The position numbers and the translations under genes are program-made. Below the pieces are notes generated by a model. The model worked only from the letters and a program-made list of their open reading frames with translations, ran no database searches and was not told where the DNA came from. Positions 17,483 through 27,290 of a DNA stretch of 28,266 nt are shown one piece after another. The DNA is taken from the NCBI GenBank assembly GCA_003427395.1, contig BFEA01000099.1:1997964-2026229 (forward strand). The letters run 5' to 3'. Within the stretch, counting starts at the first letter, position 1. Each line of letters starts with the position of its first letter. This DNA is from Chara braunii. Lineage: Eukaryota; Streptophyta; Charophyceae; Charales; Characeae.

Positions 17483-17593
17483 CTACCGTCTTCCGCCGAA
17501 CATAACGCACCCTAAAAATGAATGTATACAAGCTATATTTCCGGCCAGATACAGACAAAATAAGGGTGCGTTGTGTTCGGGGGAAGACGGTAG
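17483..17593 (+). mobile_element. MITE with CCGTCTTCC ends, copy 3, intact
   Basis: Terminal inverted repeats CTACCGTCTTCC (17483) and GGAAGACGGTAG (to 17593) extend about 30 bp inward to GCACCCT/AGGGTGC. TA flanks CCGTC on both sides. The total length of about 111 bp and the non-coding interior fit a MITE. It is the best preserved of three copies in 2.6 kb. Confidence 0.92.
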
Positions 17594-17667
17594 GGGTAAC
17601 GACAGGAGTGGCAATGAAGAAGCTGGAAGCACGAGTAAGGTGAGAGAGGAAGGATAAGAGAAAGAGT

Positions 17668-17741
17668 AAGCGCTGACTTTGGATGGAAAAGAGAGACACC
17701 GAGTAAAGACCAAGCGCTGACTTTGGATGGAAAAGAGAGAC
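17668..17741 (+). repeat. 30-bp exact direct repeat, period 44
   Basis: AAGCGCTGACTTTGGATGGA followed by AAAGAGAGAC is identical at 17668-17697 and 17712-17741. A degenerate relative (AACGCTGACTTAGGATGAAG) is at about 17449. The second unit runs straight into the U2-like fragment. Confidence 0.92.
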
Positions 17742-17744
17742 CGC

Positions 17745-17764
17745 GATCAGTTTAATATCTGATA
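17745..17764 (+). pseudogene. U2 snRNA fragment of 20 nt followed by an A-rich tail
   Basis: GATCAGTTTAATATCTGATA is the U2 segment just after the branch-point-pairing region, with the same G (GATCAG rather than TATCAG) as the other U2 copies here. It is followed by AAAAAAATAAAAAATAAAAA. It is short, but the shared variant and the tail make chance less likely. Confidence 0.6.
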
Positions 17765-17839
17765 AAAAAAATAAAAAATAAAAAGGAGACAAGAAGGTAA
17801 GGACGGGAAGGAAGACAAATAGGCGGAAAGCAGTAGTAA

Positions 17840-17996
17840 GGGCGTTGCTGCACGGCACACGAAACGAAAAACGAAACGAATGTATCTTTCCGTAGAAAAT
17901 GGCCAGGTTCATCGGTTTGCTATAAATAGTAATGAGTGTATTTTGCCACCTTTGGTGGGCAGATGCACTCGTTTCGTGTGCCGTGCGACGAGACCC
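17840..17996. mobile_element. PIF/Harbinger-like (Tourist-type) MITE, copy 1
   Basis: The element starts GGGCGTTGCTGCACGGCACA and ends TGTGCCGTGCGACGAGACCC, imperfect inverted repeats rich in CACGAAACG. It is flanked by TAA on both sides (17837-17839, 17997-17999). A 3-bp TAA duplication with GGG-starting ends is typical of PIF/Harbinger elements. It is 157 bp and non-coding. Confidence 0.88.
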
Positions 17997-18013
17997 TAAG
18001 ATGAGAGAGAAAA

Positions 18014-18091
18014 GGACATCCGTTAAAAATTCGAACCATAATAAAGATTAGCATGGCCCCTGCGCAAGGACGACACTCATAACTCGACAGA
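18014..18091 (+). pseudogene. U6 snRNA pseudogene truncated by a MITE
   Basis: GGACATCCG.TAAAA.TT, then AGATTAGCATGGCCCCTGCG and CAAGGA (exact over 26 nt), then CGACAC.CATAA.TCGA: this is U6 from nt about 11 to 90. The ACAGAGA box is damaged (ACCATAATA). The 5' hairpin is missing, and the 3' end is cut by the MITE at 18092. Confidence 0.88.
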
Positions 18092-18259
18092 GGGCGTTGC
18101 CGCATGGCACACAAAACGGAGAACGAAACGAGTGTATCTTCCCACAGAAAATCGCCAGGTTCATCGGTTTGCTATAAATAGTAACGAGTGTATTTTGCCA
18201 CCTTTGGTGGGCAGATGCGCTCGTTTCGTTTTCGTTTCGTGTGCCGTGCGGCGAGACCC
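18092..18259. mobile_element. PIF/Harbinger-like (Tourist-type) MITE, copy 2, inserted in U6 pseudogene
   Basis: Same ends (GGGCGTTGC...GCGAGACCC) and same interior (AGGTTCATCGGTTTGCTATA, TTTTGCCACCTTTGGTGGGC) as the copy at 17840. It is flanked by AGA on both sides (18089-18091, 18260-18262). The 168-bp length reflects extra TTTCGTTTTCG near the right end. Two copies lie 95 bp apart in the same orientation. Confidence 0.9.
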
Positions 18260-18399
18260 AGACGAAGGATAAGAGAAAGGACACAAGTGAGCATCACGGT
18301 AGTGGCCGAAAATGTCACCCCAAACCTATACCCTAAACATTAGGGGCAAGGGGCAACATGAGGGGTCCCCTCTAGATAGCCTTAGGAGTAGGTAGTGAA

Positions 18400-18452
18400 A
18401 GCCGATATATATCGTCAAATAGAATATATATATATCGTCAAATATATACATA
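18400..18452. repeat. AT-dinucleotide repeats with TATATCGTCAAATA units
   Basis: TATATCGTCAAATA occurs twice, around an (AT)n run. It is short and without further structure. Confidence 0.7.
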
Positions 18453-18704
18453 TACAAGGTAAGCGGAGTTCGGGACAGGCCGAACACCCGAATGTCCAAA
18501 CGTACGGGACCCTTGGGATGCGAACAGCTGAACGCGGACCAAAAAAAAAAAACAAATTCAAAAACATCTGAAAAAAATTATGTTTTGAACAAAAATAAAA
18601 TAGACAACATTTACCTGAGCATTACATTTAAATTCCTTACCAAATTTGAAATAAAAATAAAATACAGAAAATAAAACTAATAATAAAAATATGCAAAAGA
18701 ATTA

Positions 18705-19050
18705 ACAGCAGTGAGCGAGCATGTTTCGACAACGCCATATTGGCGATTTTTCGCTTTTGTTTTGGCATGGCCAAATGCCCTGAAAATTTACAGATGTGTA
18801 CTTCACATAATACAAAACTCAATAAAAAAAATAATAATAATAATAAAATTGTTTAAGCCCCGCAATAAAGTCAAAATAATAAGTAAAAAGTGAAAAAAAA
18901 AAAAAAAAAAGTAAATGGCAAGCACGTTTTGACACCGCCATCTTTGGAAATTTTTACTTTTTGCTTCGCTAAGCAAAATGACTCCAAAATTTATAGCATG
19001 TAGCTCACATCATAAAGAACTCACAGAAAAACAATCAAAAAAAAAAAACG
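18705..19050 (+). repeat. Diverged tandem repeat, two units of about 207 bp
   Basis: 18710-18835 and 18917-19040 align through GC.AGCA.GTTT.GACA.CGCCAT..T, TTTTTCGCTTTT/TTTTTACTTTTT, a TGG or TCG-rich loop, AAATTTA.AG and CACAT.ATA.A..ACTCA. Each is followed by an A-rich spacer and GCCCCG.AATAA. Divergence is considerable, so this is an old duplication. Confidence 0.7.
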
Positions 19051-19172
19051 TATTTTTTTGCCCCGAAATAATTTTTGGTAGGAGCCGAACGTCGTCGGGA
19101 TCAGACCCCGAACAACTGTAGGTACGGAGGTGTCGGCCCGGGGACCTCCGTACGTACGGGCTGGTGACCTTG

Positions 19173-19380
19173 TATATATATATATATATTATAACTTTAA
19201 TTTTAATTTTAAATTTTATAAAGAATTTCGGTGTCACCCTGTGACAAAAGTTATTCACTTTATTTGCACAACATAGTTTTTTTTGGGGGGGAGGGGGGGG
19301 AGAATTTTTTTTTGTCCTTGCACAGTCGGCCGCCCGGGCAAACAGGGTTACCCGGGCGGCCCGGTTGGTAGCCTAACTCA
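19173..19380 (-). mobile_element. Terminal-repeat-like module (inverted relative at 27290-27490)
   Basis: Read on the minus strand, CCTGTTTGCCCGGGCGGCCG, TGTGCAAGGAC, a homopolymer-rich spacer, TGTTGTGCA.ATAAA.TGAA and ACTTTTGT match 27313-27445 in the same order. A perfect 11-bp stem, GGCCGCCCGGG with CCCGGGCGGCC, lies at 19328-19361. An (AT)n tract forms the outer left edge. The opposite orientation of the two modules would suit terminal inverted repeats of an 8-kb element, or two independent copies of a smaller repeat. Confidence 0.6.
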
Positions 19381-20255
19381 ATACATGATTGAATGTACAA
19401 TTACTTTGAACAACCCGAAATGACAATTTGATGGTGGTCAAAATCGGATCTTTATTTTGAAAATTTTAATTATAAATTTGTTCGTAATGGAAAGGCACAT
19501 GAGATGTATTGTGCTTTCAAAAACACCTTCGATGTGTTCTCATTTAAAAAAACATATAAGTTTAACCTATTTAAAAATGCACCGTTCATCCACCACTAAG
19601 GTTGGTTACATATAAACATATGATTGTCATAAAGAAAACTTATTCGGTATTGTTGACGTTTTTACCTGCATAGCATCGTATTCGCGTTCAGAGGCGAACA
19701 CGAACTAGCGCCCCAAACCCTCCAAACGCAAGCATAAATAAAATATTAAAAGAAAAAAAGTCATGTAAACCAACAATACAAGTAACATTTTTTTTTAGTC
19801 ATGTTGAAATTCTTAGCAAAATGTGAGTTAAAAATCAAAACTGAATTTTTTATTTTTATTTTTTTTTACGAAAAAAAAAAATGTTTGTCCGAACATGTTA
19901 GCGACCCGTTCACACAAAGACGTGAACACGGAAGGGCATGAAGACATTCGTCGTGCTACGAAAGTTTTGACTGATATCTTTTATATCGACGGTGTTATAA
20001 AAGTCAAGAACCACATTTTTTTTTCTTCGTTTTCTGACAATTTTGCTTATTTTGAGAGACCTATAAAACGTGTGTTCGGTCGAGCTGTGTTGCAGACTTA
20101 GTGGACACGACCCTTAAGTGACAGTATGATAATGATGGACTTATGGTTCTTAAATAGTCTATTATTTTTTTCGTATAACTTGAAAATAACATCGGTCATT
20201 CATTTGTAAAGGTCGATCTGAAATACTAAATTACCATTTTAATGGTAAAAACTAA
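19381..20255. other. AT-rich stretch with no gene seen
   Basis: Mostly AT-rich with A and T runs. A 68-codon open frame at 19895-20101 has no family motif. No RNA gene was recognised. Confidence 0.4.
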
Positions 20256-20263
20256 CATTATTC

Positions 20264-20790
20264 AACAGAAAAATTCCCACGAAAAATGAAAGTTGAAAAA
20301 ACATTCTGAAAAAAAAAAATCCTTCATATTTATAAATTATCATTCCAATATTGGTCCAATTCTAAAATTTCCAGTTTTATTTGAATAGTTCCCTTCTAAA
20401 TATGAGTTTTCCCTTCCAACTACATCTATTTGTTCAAGATGGAATGAAAGTCTGGACGAGTTTATGAAATGTTTTCATTAAACTTTCATTCTATTATAAC
20501 AAATATCTTCTAATTTAGATTGGATTAACCTATTTATGACTGAAAATATTTACTTAGAATGACAATCCAATTAAAATATTTAATGAACTCGTCCAGACTT
20601 TCATTCCATCTCTAGCATGCAGTTCAAATAAGAAGGGAAACCCCATTCTTGGAAGGAAAGTTTTCAAGTAAGAAGAAAAATTTTAAAATCGGAATGACAT
20701 TTTTAAAGATGGAATGAAAATTTAAAATTTAGAATGTAATTTTAATATAGAATGATTATTTAATTCAAGGAATTTTTTCTGTTGTTGGGA
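20264..20790. mobile_element. Foldback (long inverted repeat) element, family 2
   Basis: The strongest arms are AGATGGAATGAAAGTCTGGA plus CGAGTT (20439-20464) and the exact inverse AACTCG plus TCCAGACTTTCATTCCATCT (20586-20613). Outside them the two sides continue to pair imperfectly through TTTCCCTTC, AAAATTT and GAATGA blocks out to AACAGAAAAATTCC (20268) and GGAATTTTTTCTGTT (20769-20784). That gives one inverted repeat of about 520 bp around a roughly 120-bp centre. No protein is encoded. Confidence 0.75.
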
Positions 20791-22325
20791 CGTAGTTCTC
20801 AGTGTGGGCTACTGAAAAATATAATCAACCAGTGCACCTTCCCAATTTGACCTAAACTTGAAACCAGAGGGGTAAATACTTCGATGAAAAGATTGACTCG
20901 TGTGATTACCAGAGGTGCCGAGAGTCAGGTTTAGAGTAGAAAATTGAGTACAACTCATGATAAGAGGACTTACTTTAAATTGTGCAACTAATGATCGAAC
21001 CACCATGAAACTAACAAGATAGGAAGTTAAAGTTTCGGCTTGATCAGCATGACTATGGTAAGTCAGGATAAAGGTCGTTGATCCGGTTGCATTATACATC
21101 AGTGGAGACAATACTTAAAGTCTCTATTAAGACCCACATCCAAAGAGTATAGATTCGGTTGCGAATTATGACTCTACAGATAACTAACAAGAAACTATGA
21201 ATAAAAGTTTAACGTTGTGGGAAAGATCCCTTGTCTTTCTTGGTAACTTATGTCATGGTAGTGCATAACCAATATCCCTATTATTCCTTGAGTGTGCATG
21301 AGGAAAGTGACTATGTGAGAGACCCAGATCAAAATCTCAATAGTGGTGAACAGACCAATGACAACAATGCAAATTTTAACTACACCTCAATCCAAAAATT
21401 TAGACTTCGCTATCCACTCACAAAAAAACGCCTTATTTTTAGGAGAGAATTTATCTTCTCTTTCAAAAGAAAAAAATATAAAGAAAAATGTATTGTGTTA
21501 CTTCATATATTTAGTGATGTTATCGATCTGTTTTGTTTTATCAATTCATTCGATTATGATAGCAATCTAAGGCATATTGTATGCCTATTGATTTGCTCAA
21601 TATCCCTCGTGACGAGGACATCGTTAACATGATATCGCAAGATTCTAAAAACAAAAAAACTTACAATAGTGTTCATTCATATAATTGCGTATTTTACTGT
21701 ATTTCGACCGAAGTGGCAGAAAGATGGCTTAGCCGAAAACCAATTGCAGTTGTGCCTTAACACGGCACGTGATAAAAGTAAGGACAATAAAATTATTGAA
21801 GATTTGTCAACCACATAGGCCGAGGGGTCGGCATAAATAAATCAGTTAGGTCGAACAAGGTCTACAATGCGCGTGAGTAGACTTATGAAAGGTTCATATG
21901 CCAACCTGCCAAGAGTCCGGTATGCCATGTTAAAATTACTATATGCCTCGGGTATATGGTCAATGTAGTTAGAAGTTATGGTTGTCAAGCCGGAGGAACC
22001 AACGACAAACACGCCCGTCTAAGGATAAGCTTATTAATTCACCAAATGCCTATAAAAGGGTTAAAATTAGTTTAGGTCCCGGCTAAGTGACCAACGCAAT
22101 TAAAAGAAATAATTTCTCAAACTCGATAAAGTTTTATGACGGGTGGTCCAACCTTATTCAAAAGTTTAGGCAACGATTGAATTTGAATTAAGCCCTCATT
22201 CAAATAATAGTTGGACTTGCACCTTACCAATAAAGGATCTAACCTAATGGTTGAGGGGTCTCGATTCCTTAATCTACTGCTTGATAGATAATACAAAAAA
22301 CAATACGGCTAATTCTGAGTTTAAA
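20791..22325. other. AT-rich stretch with no gene seen
   Basis: Open frames at 20809-21111 (-) and 21231-21632 (+) are AT-driven, with no recognisable domain. A decayed retroelement is possible, but I see no integrase, protease or RT motif. Confidence 0.4.
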
Positions 22326-22328
22326 AAT

Positions 22329-22496
22329 CAAAGAGCGGTCAATAATAAGAAGAGGTAAGGGGTTAAAATTTTTTAATAAACTTAGGGTCAAATGCCCCAT
22401 ACCACTAGTTCGGAAATGAAAGAGCGGCCAACAATAAGAAGAGGTGAGGGGTTATAAGTTTTTAATCAAACTTAGGGTCAAATGCCCCATACCACT
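22329..22496 (+). repeat. Tandem duplication, two units, period 90
   Basis: AAAGAGCGG.CAA.AATAAGAA (22330 and 22419) and CTTAGGGTCAAATGCCCCAT plus ACCACT (22381 and 22471) recur with a 90-bp period and a few substitutions between. Confidence 0.92.
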
Positions 22497-22499
22497 GCT

Positions 22500-23925
22500 A
22501 AAATCAGGTCCCGATTTCGAAAACATGACCTTATTTTTAAGAATAAGTTGCAGTTAATTAGGCTCATATTATAATAGGGATATGCCACTTCGCATGTTTT
22601 ATTTAGATTTTCTTACTTATTTTTTTATTTTGTGACTATGTTTCACATATTCACTTCGATAAACATATTGTGGAATGCATTGTGTAAGAACAAAATTACA
22701 CCAACGTCCATAATCATCCTAACCTCGTTTAAAGTTTTGTGCAGATAGTGAGCACGCATGCAGACGTATATGACAAAGTGCGGAGGTAGAGATAACCAAC
22801 CATGCGAGGAAGAAAAACGACGATGTGCAATAAAAGAAGGCAATGCGCGCATGGAGGAATAAAACAAACACTTAAACAAGAATGACGAGGAAAAAATCAG
22901 GCGACATGAAAGGGAAAAAAATCGCTCATGAAGAAGGAAAACATGGGTGAAGGGAAATGAAAATCAATGTGCGAAGATAATGGAAGATCACATGACTGTA
23001 CTGAGTTAGAAAGAGACGCACATGAAGTAAAGTCAAATTGGAGGAAGAAGTAATATGGGGAAGAAGTAGAAGGGAGAAGGGAGGAGCATGGCCCGAGGAT
23101 GTTGATAAACTCCCTCATTATTGATGATTGTCGACTTCGCCTTAACCACATTTGTTCTCACAGATTCATCGCGATCGACATTGTCAACATCACGTTCGTC
23201 CTCTTTTTCAATCGCATTTGACTTCTTGGAGATTGTATCCATTATCAACTTGAACGATCTTGTAATCAAGATTGTGGTATTGCTTCGATTGTATTTACGC
23301 TCTCTCGCGTGATTAACCTATTTAAGATCGCAAAAGTCGGATTTGTCTCCTTCATAGTTGCACTCATCCCCTCTTCATGGGCACATGTGCTCTTGTTCAT
23401 GTCCACTTGGCAACACTCTTTCGTCGTTGGAATAGTTATGATCTTCGTTATGAAAATCATATGCATTGATCCTCCTTGTGATTATTGTAGTCAACCTCTC
23501 AATCCACACATAGAGAACGTTTTGCGCGAAGCATGGAGGGGAGGAGGATAAAACAAATGTGAAGTTGGAAAAGTAATATGTTCAAGCGGAGAAATGGGAG
23601 ACCAGCACGATAATAAAAAAAGGAAAAAAGAAAAGGAGTGGGTGCCTTCACGATAGAGGAGTAGGGATGAGAAATGTAAAAGGGCGATGACAGAATACGA
23701 CATCAATAGGAGAGACGAAGACACTTACCGGCTGCTCATCGAAAACTTTAGTGTGCATGCGCGCCGTGGGTGTTGAGCCCAAGAGGCGAAAGAAACTGAA
23801 GTGGCATTAAGTGTATGCGTCTTGTGGATGGCGGCCCTAGCCCTTGCCCCTGCCCCTGCCCTTGCTCTATCCAATATCCGAGTTTCGTTTGTTTTACCAT
23901 CTGCAGGGGGGTTCCTCATAGGAAC
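22500..23925. other. Unassigned stretch with no gene seen
   Basis: Mixed purine-rich sequence. Several open frames of 60-110 codons overlap on both strands without motifs. A degenerate CCCTTGC/CCCCTGC run is at 23838-23866. Confidence 0.4.
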
Positions 23926-23928
23926 TGT

Positions 23929-24177
23929 CATTTCGTCAAAATGGACATCTTTTATTTTTTGAACGAAATCGAAACCTAGTTTTTTGGCCGAAAACTCGCC
24001 AAAATTTGTTGTTCCTGAGGGTCCGACGTTTGTAAAACGATGGACCCCCTGGCTGTACATGGGCCTAGCTTCAGACCATGTACCTCCAGGCAGTCCTGCC
24101 TGGAGGTACCTGGTCTCAAGCTAGGTCCATGTACAGATTTCGTTCAAAAAATAAAAAATGTCCATTTTGACGAAATG
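23929..24177. mobile_element. Foldback/MITE-like element, family 1 copy 2, both ends intact
   Basis: The left end CATTTCGTCAAAATGGACAT continues to TTTTTTGAACGAAATC. The right end GATTTCGTTCAAAAAATAAA continues to TGTCCATTTTGACGAAATG, its inverse, giving about 45-bp inverted repeats. The left block and the GAACGAAAT.GAAACC arm match 971-1030 of copy 1. The centre (24053-24136) is itself a near-perfect hairpin. Total length is 249 bp, with no coding capacity. Confidence 0.9.
24053..24136. repeat. 84-nt near-perfect palindrome inside the foldback element
   Basis: CTGTACATGG.CCTAGCTT.AGACCA.GTACCTCCAGGCAG is mirrored around 24094/24095 with about three mismatches in 41 pairs. If transcribed it would form a long stable hairpin. 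Confidence 0.92.
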
Positions 24178-24189
24178 GTCGTTTAGGGG

Positions 24190-24829
24190 TCTGTGGCTAG
24201 TGGGTCAGGCGGTTCCTTGGGGGTGGGCTGATATAAACACATCTCTATATCCTTTGGTGGTGCGGGGTAGGCAGTTGCGGTCAACCTCCGGGTCGTGCTA
24301 AAAAGCTATGTGGGGAAACGAAAAGGATACTTCAATGAAAATTGACTCACCAGTCGATACCTTAGGTCGCCTCATAACAAGGGGTAGCATGGATGTGCGA
24401 CACTTGAAGACGCAGAATTATAGCCCTTGAGCTAAACCGAAGCGACTGCAAAAGTTGAGTCAGTGGCGATCGGTCAAAGCGACACTAAGCACGGATGTTG
24501 GACAAGTGAGAAAGGGGAGGAGAACCGTCTGAACTGGAGCCACGCAATCATATGACCGGACCAAAAAAGAGACGGCCCGAAATGGCCGCGGGAATAAGAG
24601 TATGGACCCCTAGTTAAAGTTAGAGAGGATCCCACACTAATTTTATAGTGGGACCAACTGTTCATCTTCTAGAATCGGGCTTGTCTAGTCTTGCACAGGA
24701 GAAGGTTAACAATATCTATATTGTTCATCATATACATATCATATGTGCATTCAAACTCCGTGATTCTATACTTTTTACACTTCAATTCCCAATATTTGTG
24801 TCGTTTTTGAAAGGCTGCAGGTCTTTTAT
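24190..24829. other. Unassigned stretch with no gene seen
   Basis: Mixed sequence between a foldback element and a satellite block. No recognisable protein motif or RNA gene. Confidence 0.4.
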
Positions 24830-25430
24830 GATGACCTCTTATCGGTTAGGATCTTGTGTGTGGAGATGCGTGAAGCTGCGCGCAACGTCATATCAACTGG
24901 GGTCTTGTGTGCAAAGTTGCACTCAACCTTTTTACCACTTAAGATCTTGTGCGCGAAGTTGCACGAACCTCATATCAATCAAGAGCTTCTGCGTGGAGCT
25001 GCGTGTAGCCTCATAGCTGGGAATTTATGAGTGGAGTTATGTGCAACCACTTCATCAATCGGGATCTTATGTCCGAAGATATGTGCAACCTCTATCCAAT
25101 TGGGATCTTACATGTGGACCTGCATGCAACCTCTTATCAATCGGGATCTTACGTGTGAAGTTGATCAGAACCTCTTATCAATAGGGATCTTGTACACAAA
25201 ACTGCAGCCTCATATCAGTCCGGACGTTGTGTGCGGATCTGCGTACAACATTGCGCTATTTAGAATCTTACACGCGCAGGTGCACGTAACCTCTCATTGG
25301 TCTTGATCTCAAGTGCAGGGCTTCGCGCGATCTCGTTTTTGGGTCTCAAATGCAAGGCAGCACGTGCCCTTGATTCGACCTGGATCTCAAGAGTAGGACT
25401 GCGCACAACCTCATCACCTTTGTAACTGGT
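24830..25430 (+). repeat. Degenerate tandem array A, units of about 41-52 bp
   Basis: The phrase GGGATCTTGTGTG, then a GTGGAG/GCGAAG-type segment, GTTGCGCAACCT, then CATATCAATC or CTTATCAATC, recurs about twelve times. Starts at 24852, 24903 and 24955 are about 51 bp apart, and those at 25064, 25105, 25146 and 25187 exactly 41 bp apart, so the unit length shifts within the array. The Leu/Cys/Ser-rich open frames (24648-25016, 25031-25306) are by-products. Confidence 0.85.
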
Positions 25431-25904
25431 TCAAGTCGTGAGTGTGAAGCAGCTCGCACCTCACGTCATCATATCGGCCGAATCACAAGCGCAAATCCAC
25501 CAGTTTTGGCGCCGGCCTGAACCACGAACAGGAGGGCCATGCGCGGTCGCACACCTAAGGCAGCAGAAGCCGCACTCACCTGTGCATGGGAACAAGCAGG
25601 GGACATCCTTGTGTAGGAACCATGAGTAGTACAATCGAGTAAGTCGTGTGAACGGGCAGGGAAAGTGTTGAGCCCCGAGATCGACTGGGCAGAGACTTGC
25701 TGCCTCTGGGGGTCAGCTGAGATATGGGATCACCTACCTTAGTCGGGTTGAAACAAGATACTTGTTTTGCCTCTTGAGGGAAGCTCTCGCCATGCCCATT
25801 GGTCTTCGCATGTTAGATAGCCCGATCATGGACTTGTGGGAAACGGGAAGTAGCGGTGCAGTCTGAAGGGACTCCATATCTTTTGGGTCAAGGGTCAGTC
25901 CCTG

Positions 25905-26600
25905 TTGTTTTGCGAAAAGCTCAAACCAGACCCTCCTGTTTTGGGAAAAGCTCCAACCAGACCCTCCTGTTTTGGGAAAAGCTCCAACCAGACCCTCCTG
26001 TTTCGGGAAAAGCTCAAACTAAACCCTCCTGTTTTGAGAAAAGCTCAAACCAAACCCTCCAGTTTAGGGAAAAGCTCAAACCAGACCCTCCTGTTGTGGG
26101 AAAAGCTCAAACCAGACCCTCCTGTTTTGGGAAAAGCTCAAACCAGACCCTCCTGTTTTGCCAAAAGCTCAAACGGGACCCAGCTCTTCTTGGGAAAACT
26201 CAGATCAGTCCTTGTCGTTTCAGGGAAAGCTCATACCAGTCCCTGCTGGTTTTGGGAAAAGCTCAAACGAGGCTCAACTTGTTTTCTGGGAAAAGCTCAT
26301 ATCAATTCCTCTTGTTTTTGGAAAAAGCTCAGATCTATCCCTGCCTTCCTTGGGAAAAGCTCAGACCAATCCCAGCCGTTTTTCTGGGAAAAAGGAACAC
26401 TTGTCCCTGCTGTTCTTGGCAAAATCTCATATCTGTCCCTATCGTTCTTGGAAAAAGCTCAGACCACCCCAGCTATTTTTTGGGGAAAACTCTTATCAGT
26501 CCCTGTTGTTCTCGGGAAAAGCTCGTACCAGTCCCTACCGTCCTTGAGAAGAGCTCAGAACAGTTCCCCTTGTTTGGGGAAAGCATAGATCTGTCCATGA
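25905..26600 (+). repeat. Tandem array B, 31-bp unit
   Basis: The unit GACCCTCCTGTTTTGGGAAA followed by AGCTCAAACCA repeats with an exact 31-bp step at its left side (25929, 25960 and on to about 26190). It then varies (30-35 bp) to about 26600, for about 22 units. Because 31 is not a multiple of 3 and the unit has no stop in any frame, three overlapping frames stay open (25856-26650, 25905-26588, 26158-26547), each repeating KAQTRPSCFGKSSNQ and LLFWEKLKPDPPVLG. Near-identical units on the left and diverged units on the right suggest recent expansion on the left. Confidence 0.95.
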
Positions 26601-26789
26601 TGTCTCGAAGATCCGTGGAACACTTCCTGGTTCAAGAGGCTGCAGCATAATCACTATTTCATGAAATTGTGGTTCCGATCCAATTTCGGGAAATTATCGC
26701 CCCAACCTCAGGAGTGAAGGATCTGTTTCCAAAAAATTACAGACTGATCCCATTTCCTCCGACAGACTGCAGATCATTTCCCGCAAGCC

Positions 26790-27290
26790 CTCCATTGAAG
26801 TTTGCTGTTGTTGCTCAGCCCATTCAGGCAGGCCGATCATTGAAATTGTTGTCGTTGCTGGACCCATTCAGTCGGGTCTATTATTGAAGTTGTTGTTGTC
26901 GTTGGGCCCATGCAGGTGGGCCATCCATTAAACTCGTCGCTGTTGCCGGGCCCATTGAGGTGGGCCCTTCATTGAGATTGCTTCTGTCGTCGATCCCATT
27001 CAGGTGGACCCTTCGCTGATATTCCTGCTGTTGCCGGGTCCACTCAAGCGGGCCCCTCATTTATCATATTGTTGCTGTTGCCGGGCTCACTCGCGCGGGA
27101 TCCGTGTTTATCCTATTGTTGTTGTTGTCGTACACATTCAGGCGGAGCCCTCATTACATCGAGTTGCGGTTTACAACCGTCGGGCGGATCAGTTTGCTGA
27201 CTGGTCAGACCAATTCAGGCAGGGCCTTTTATTTTACATAGGAGTTGCTGTTCTGTCTGGCCCACTCGGGCAGGCCCCTTGTTGTTATTG
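26790..27290 (+). repeat. Degenerate tandem array C, about 44-bp unit
   Basis: The core TTGTTGTTGTCGTTGGGCCC then ATTCAGGTGGGCC then CTTCATTGA recurs about eleven times. Its CCCATTCAGG element starts near 26818, 26861, 26906, 26949, 26994 and 27039, a period of 43-46. Unit length and sequence are unrelated to arrays A and B. It ends at GAGTTGCTACCTG, where the GC-rich module begins. Confidence 0.85.

Noticed and set aside
19328-19361. Rho-independent terminator-like GC hairpin
   Set aside because: The context is a eukaryotic repeat module that recurs inverted at 27.3 kb; no bacterial gene is nearby.
24830-25430. Array of tRNA-like genes or a CRISPR-like locus
   Set aside because: Units are degenerate copies of one sequence without spacers and do not fold as tRNAs.
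25856-26650. 264-codon open frame as a repeat protein
   Set aside because: Three frames are open together because of the 31-bp stop-free unit, so length alone is no evidence of coding.
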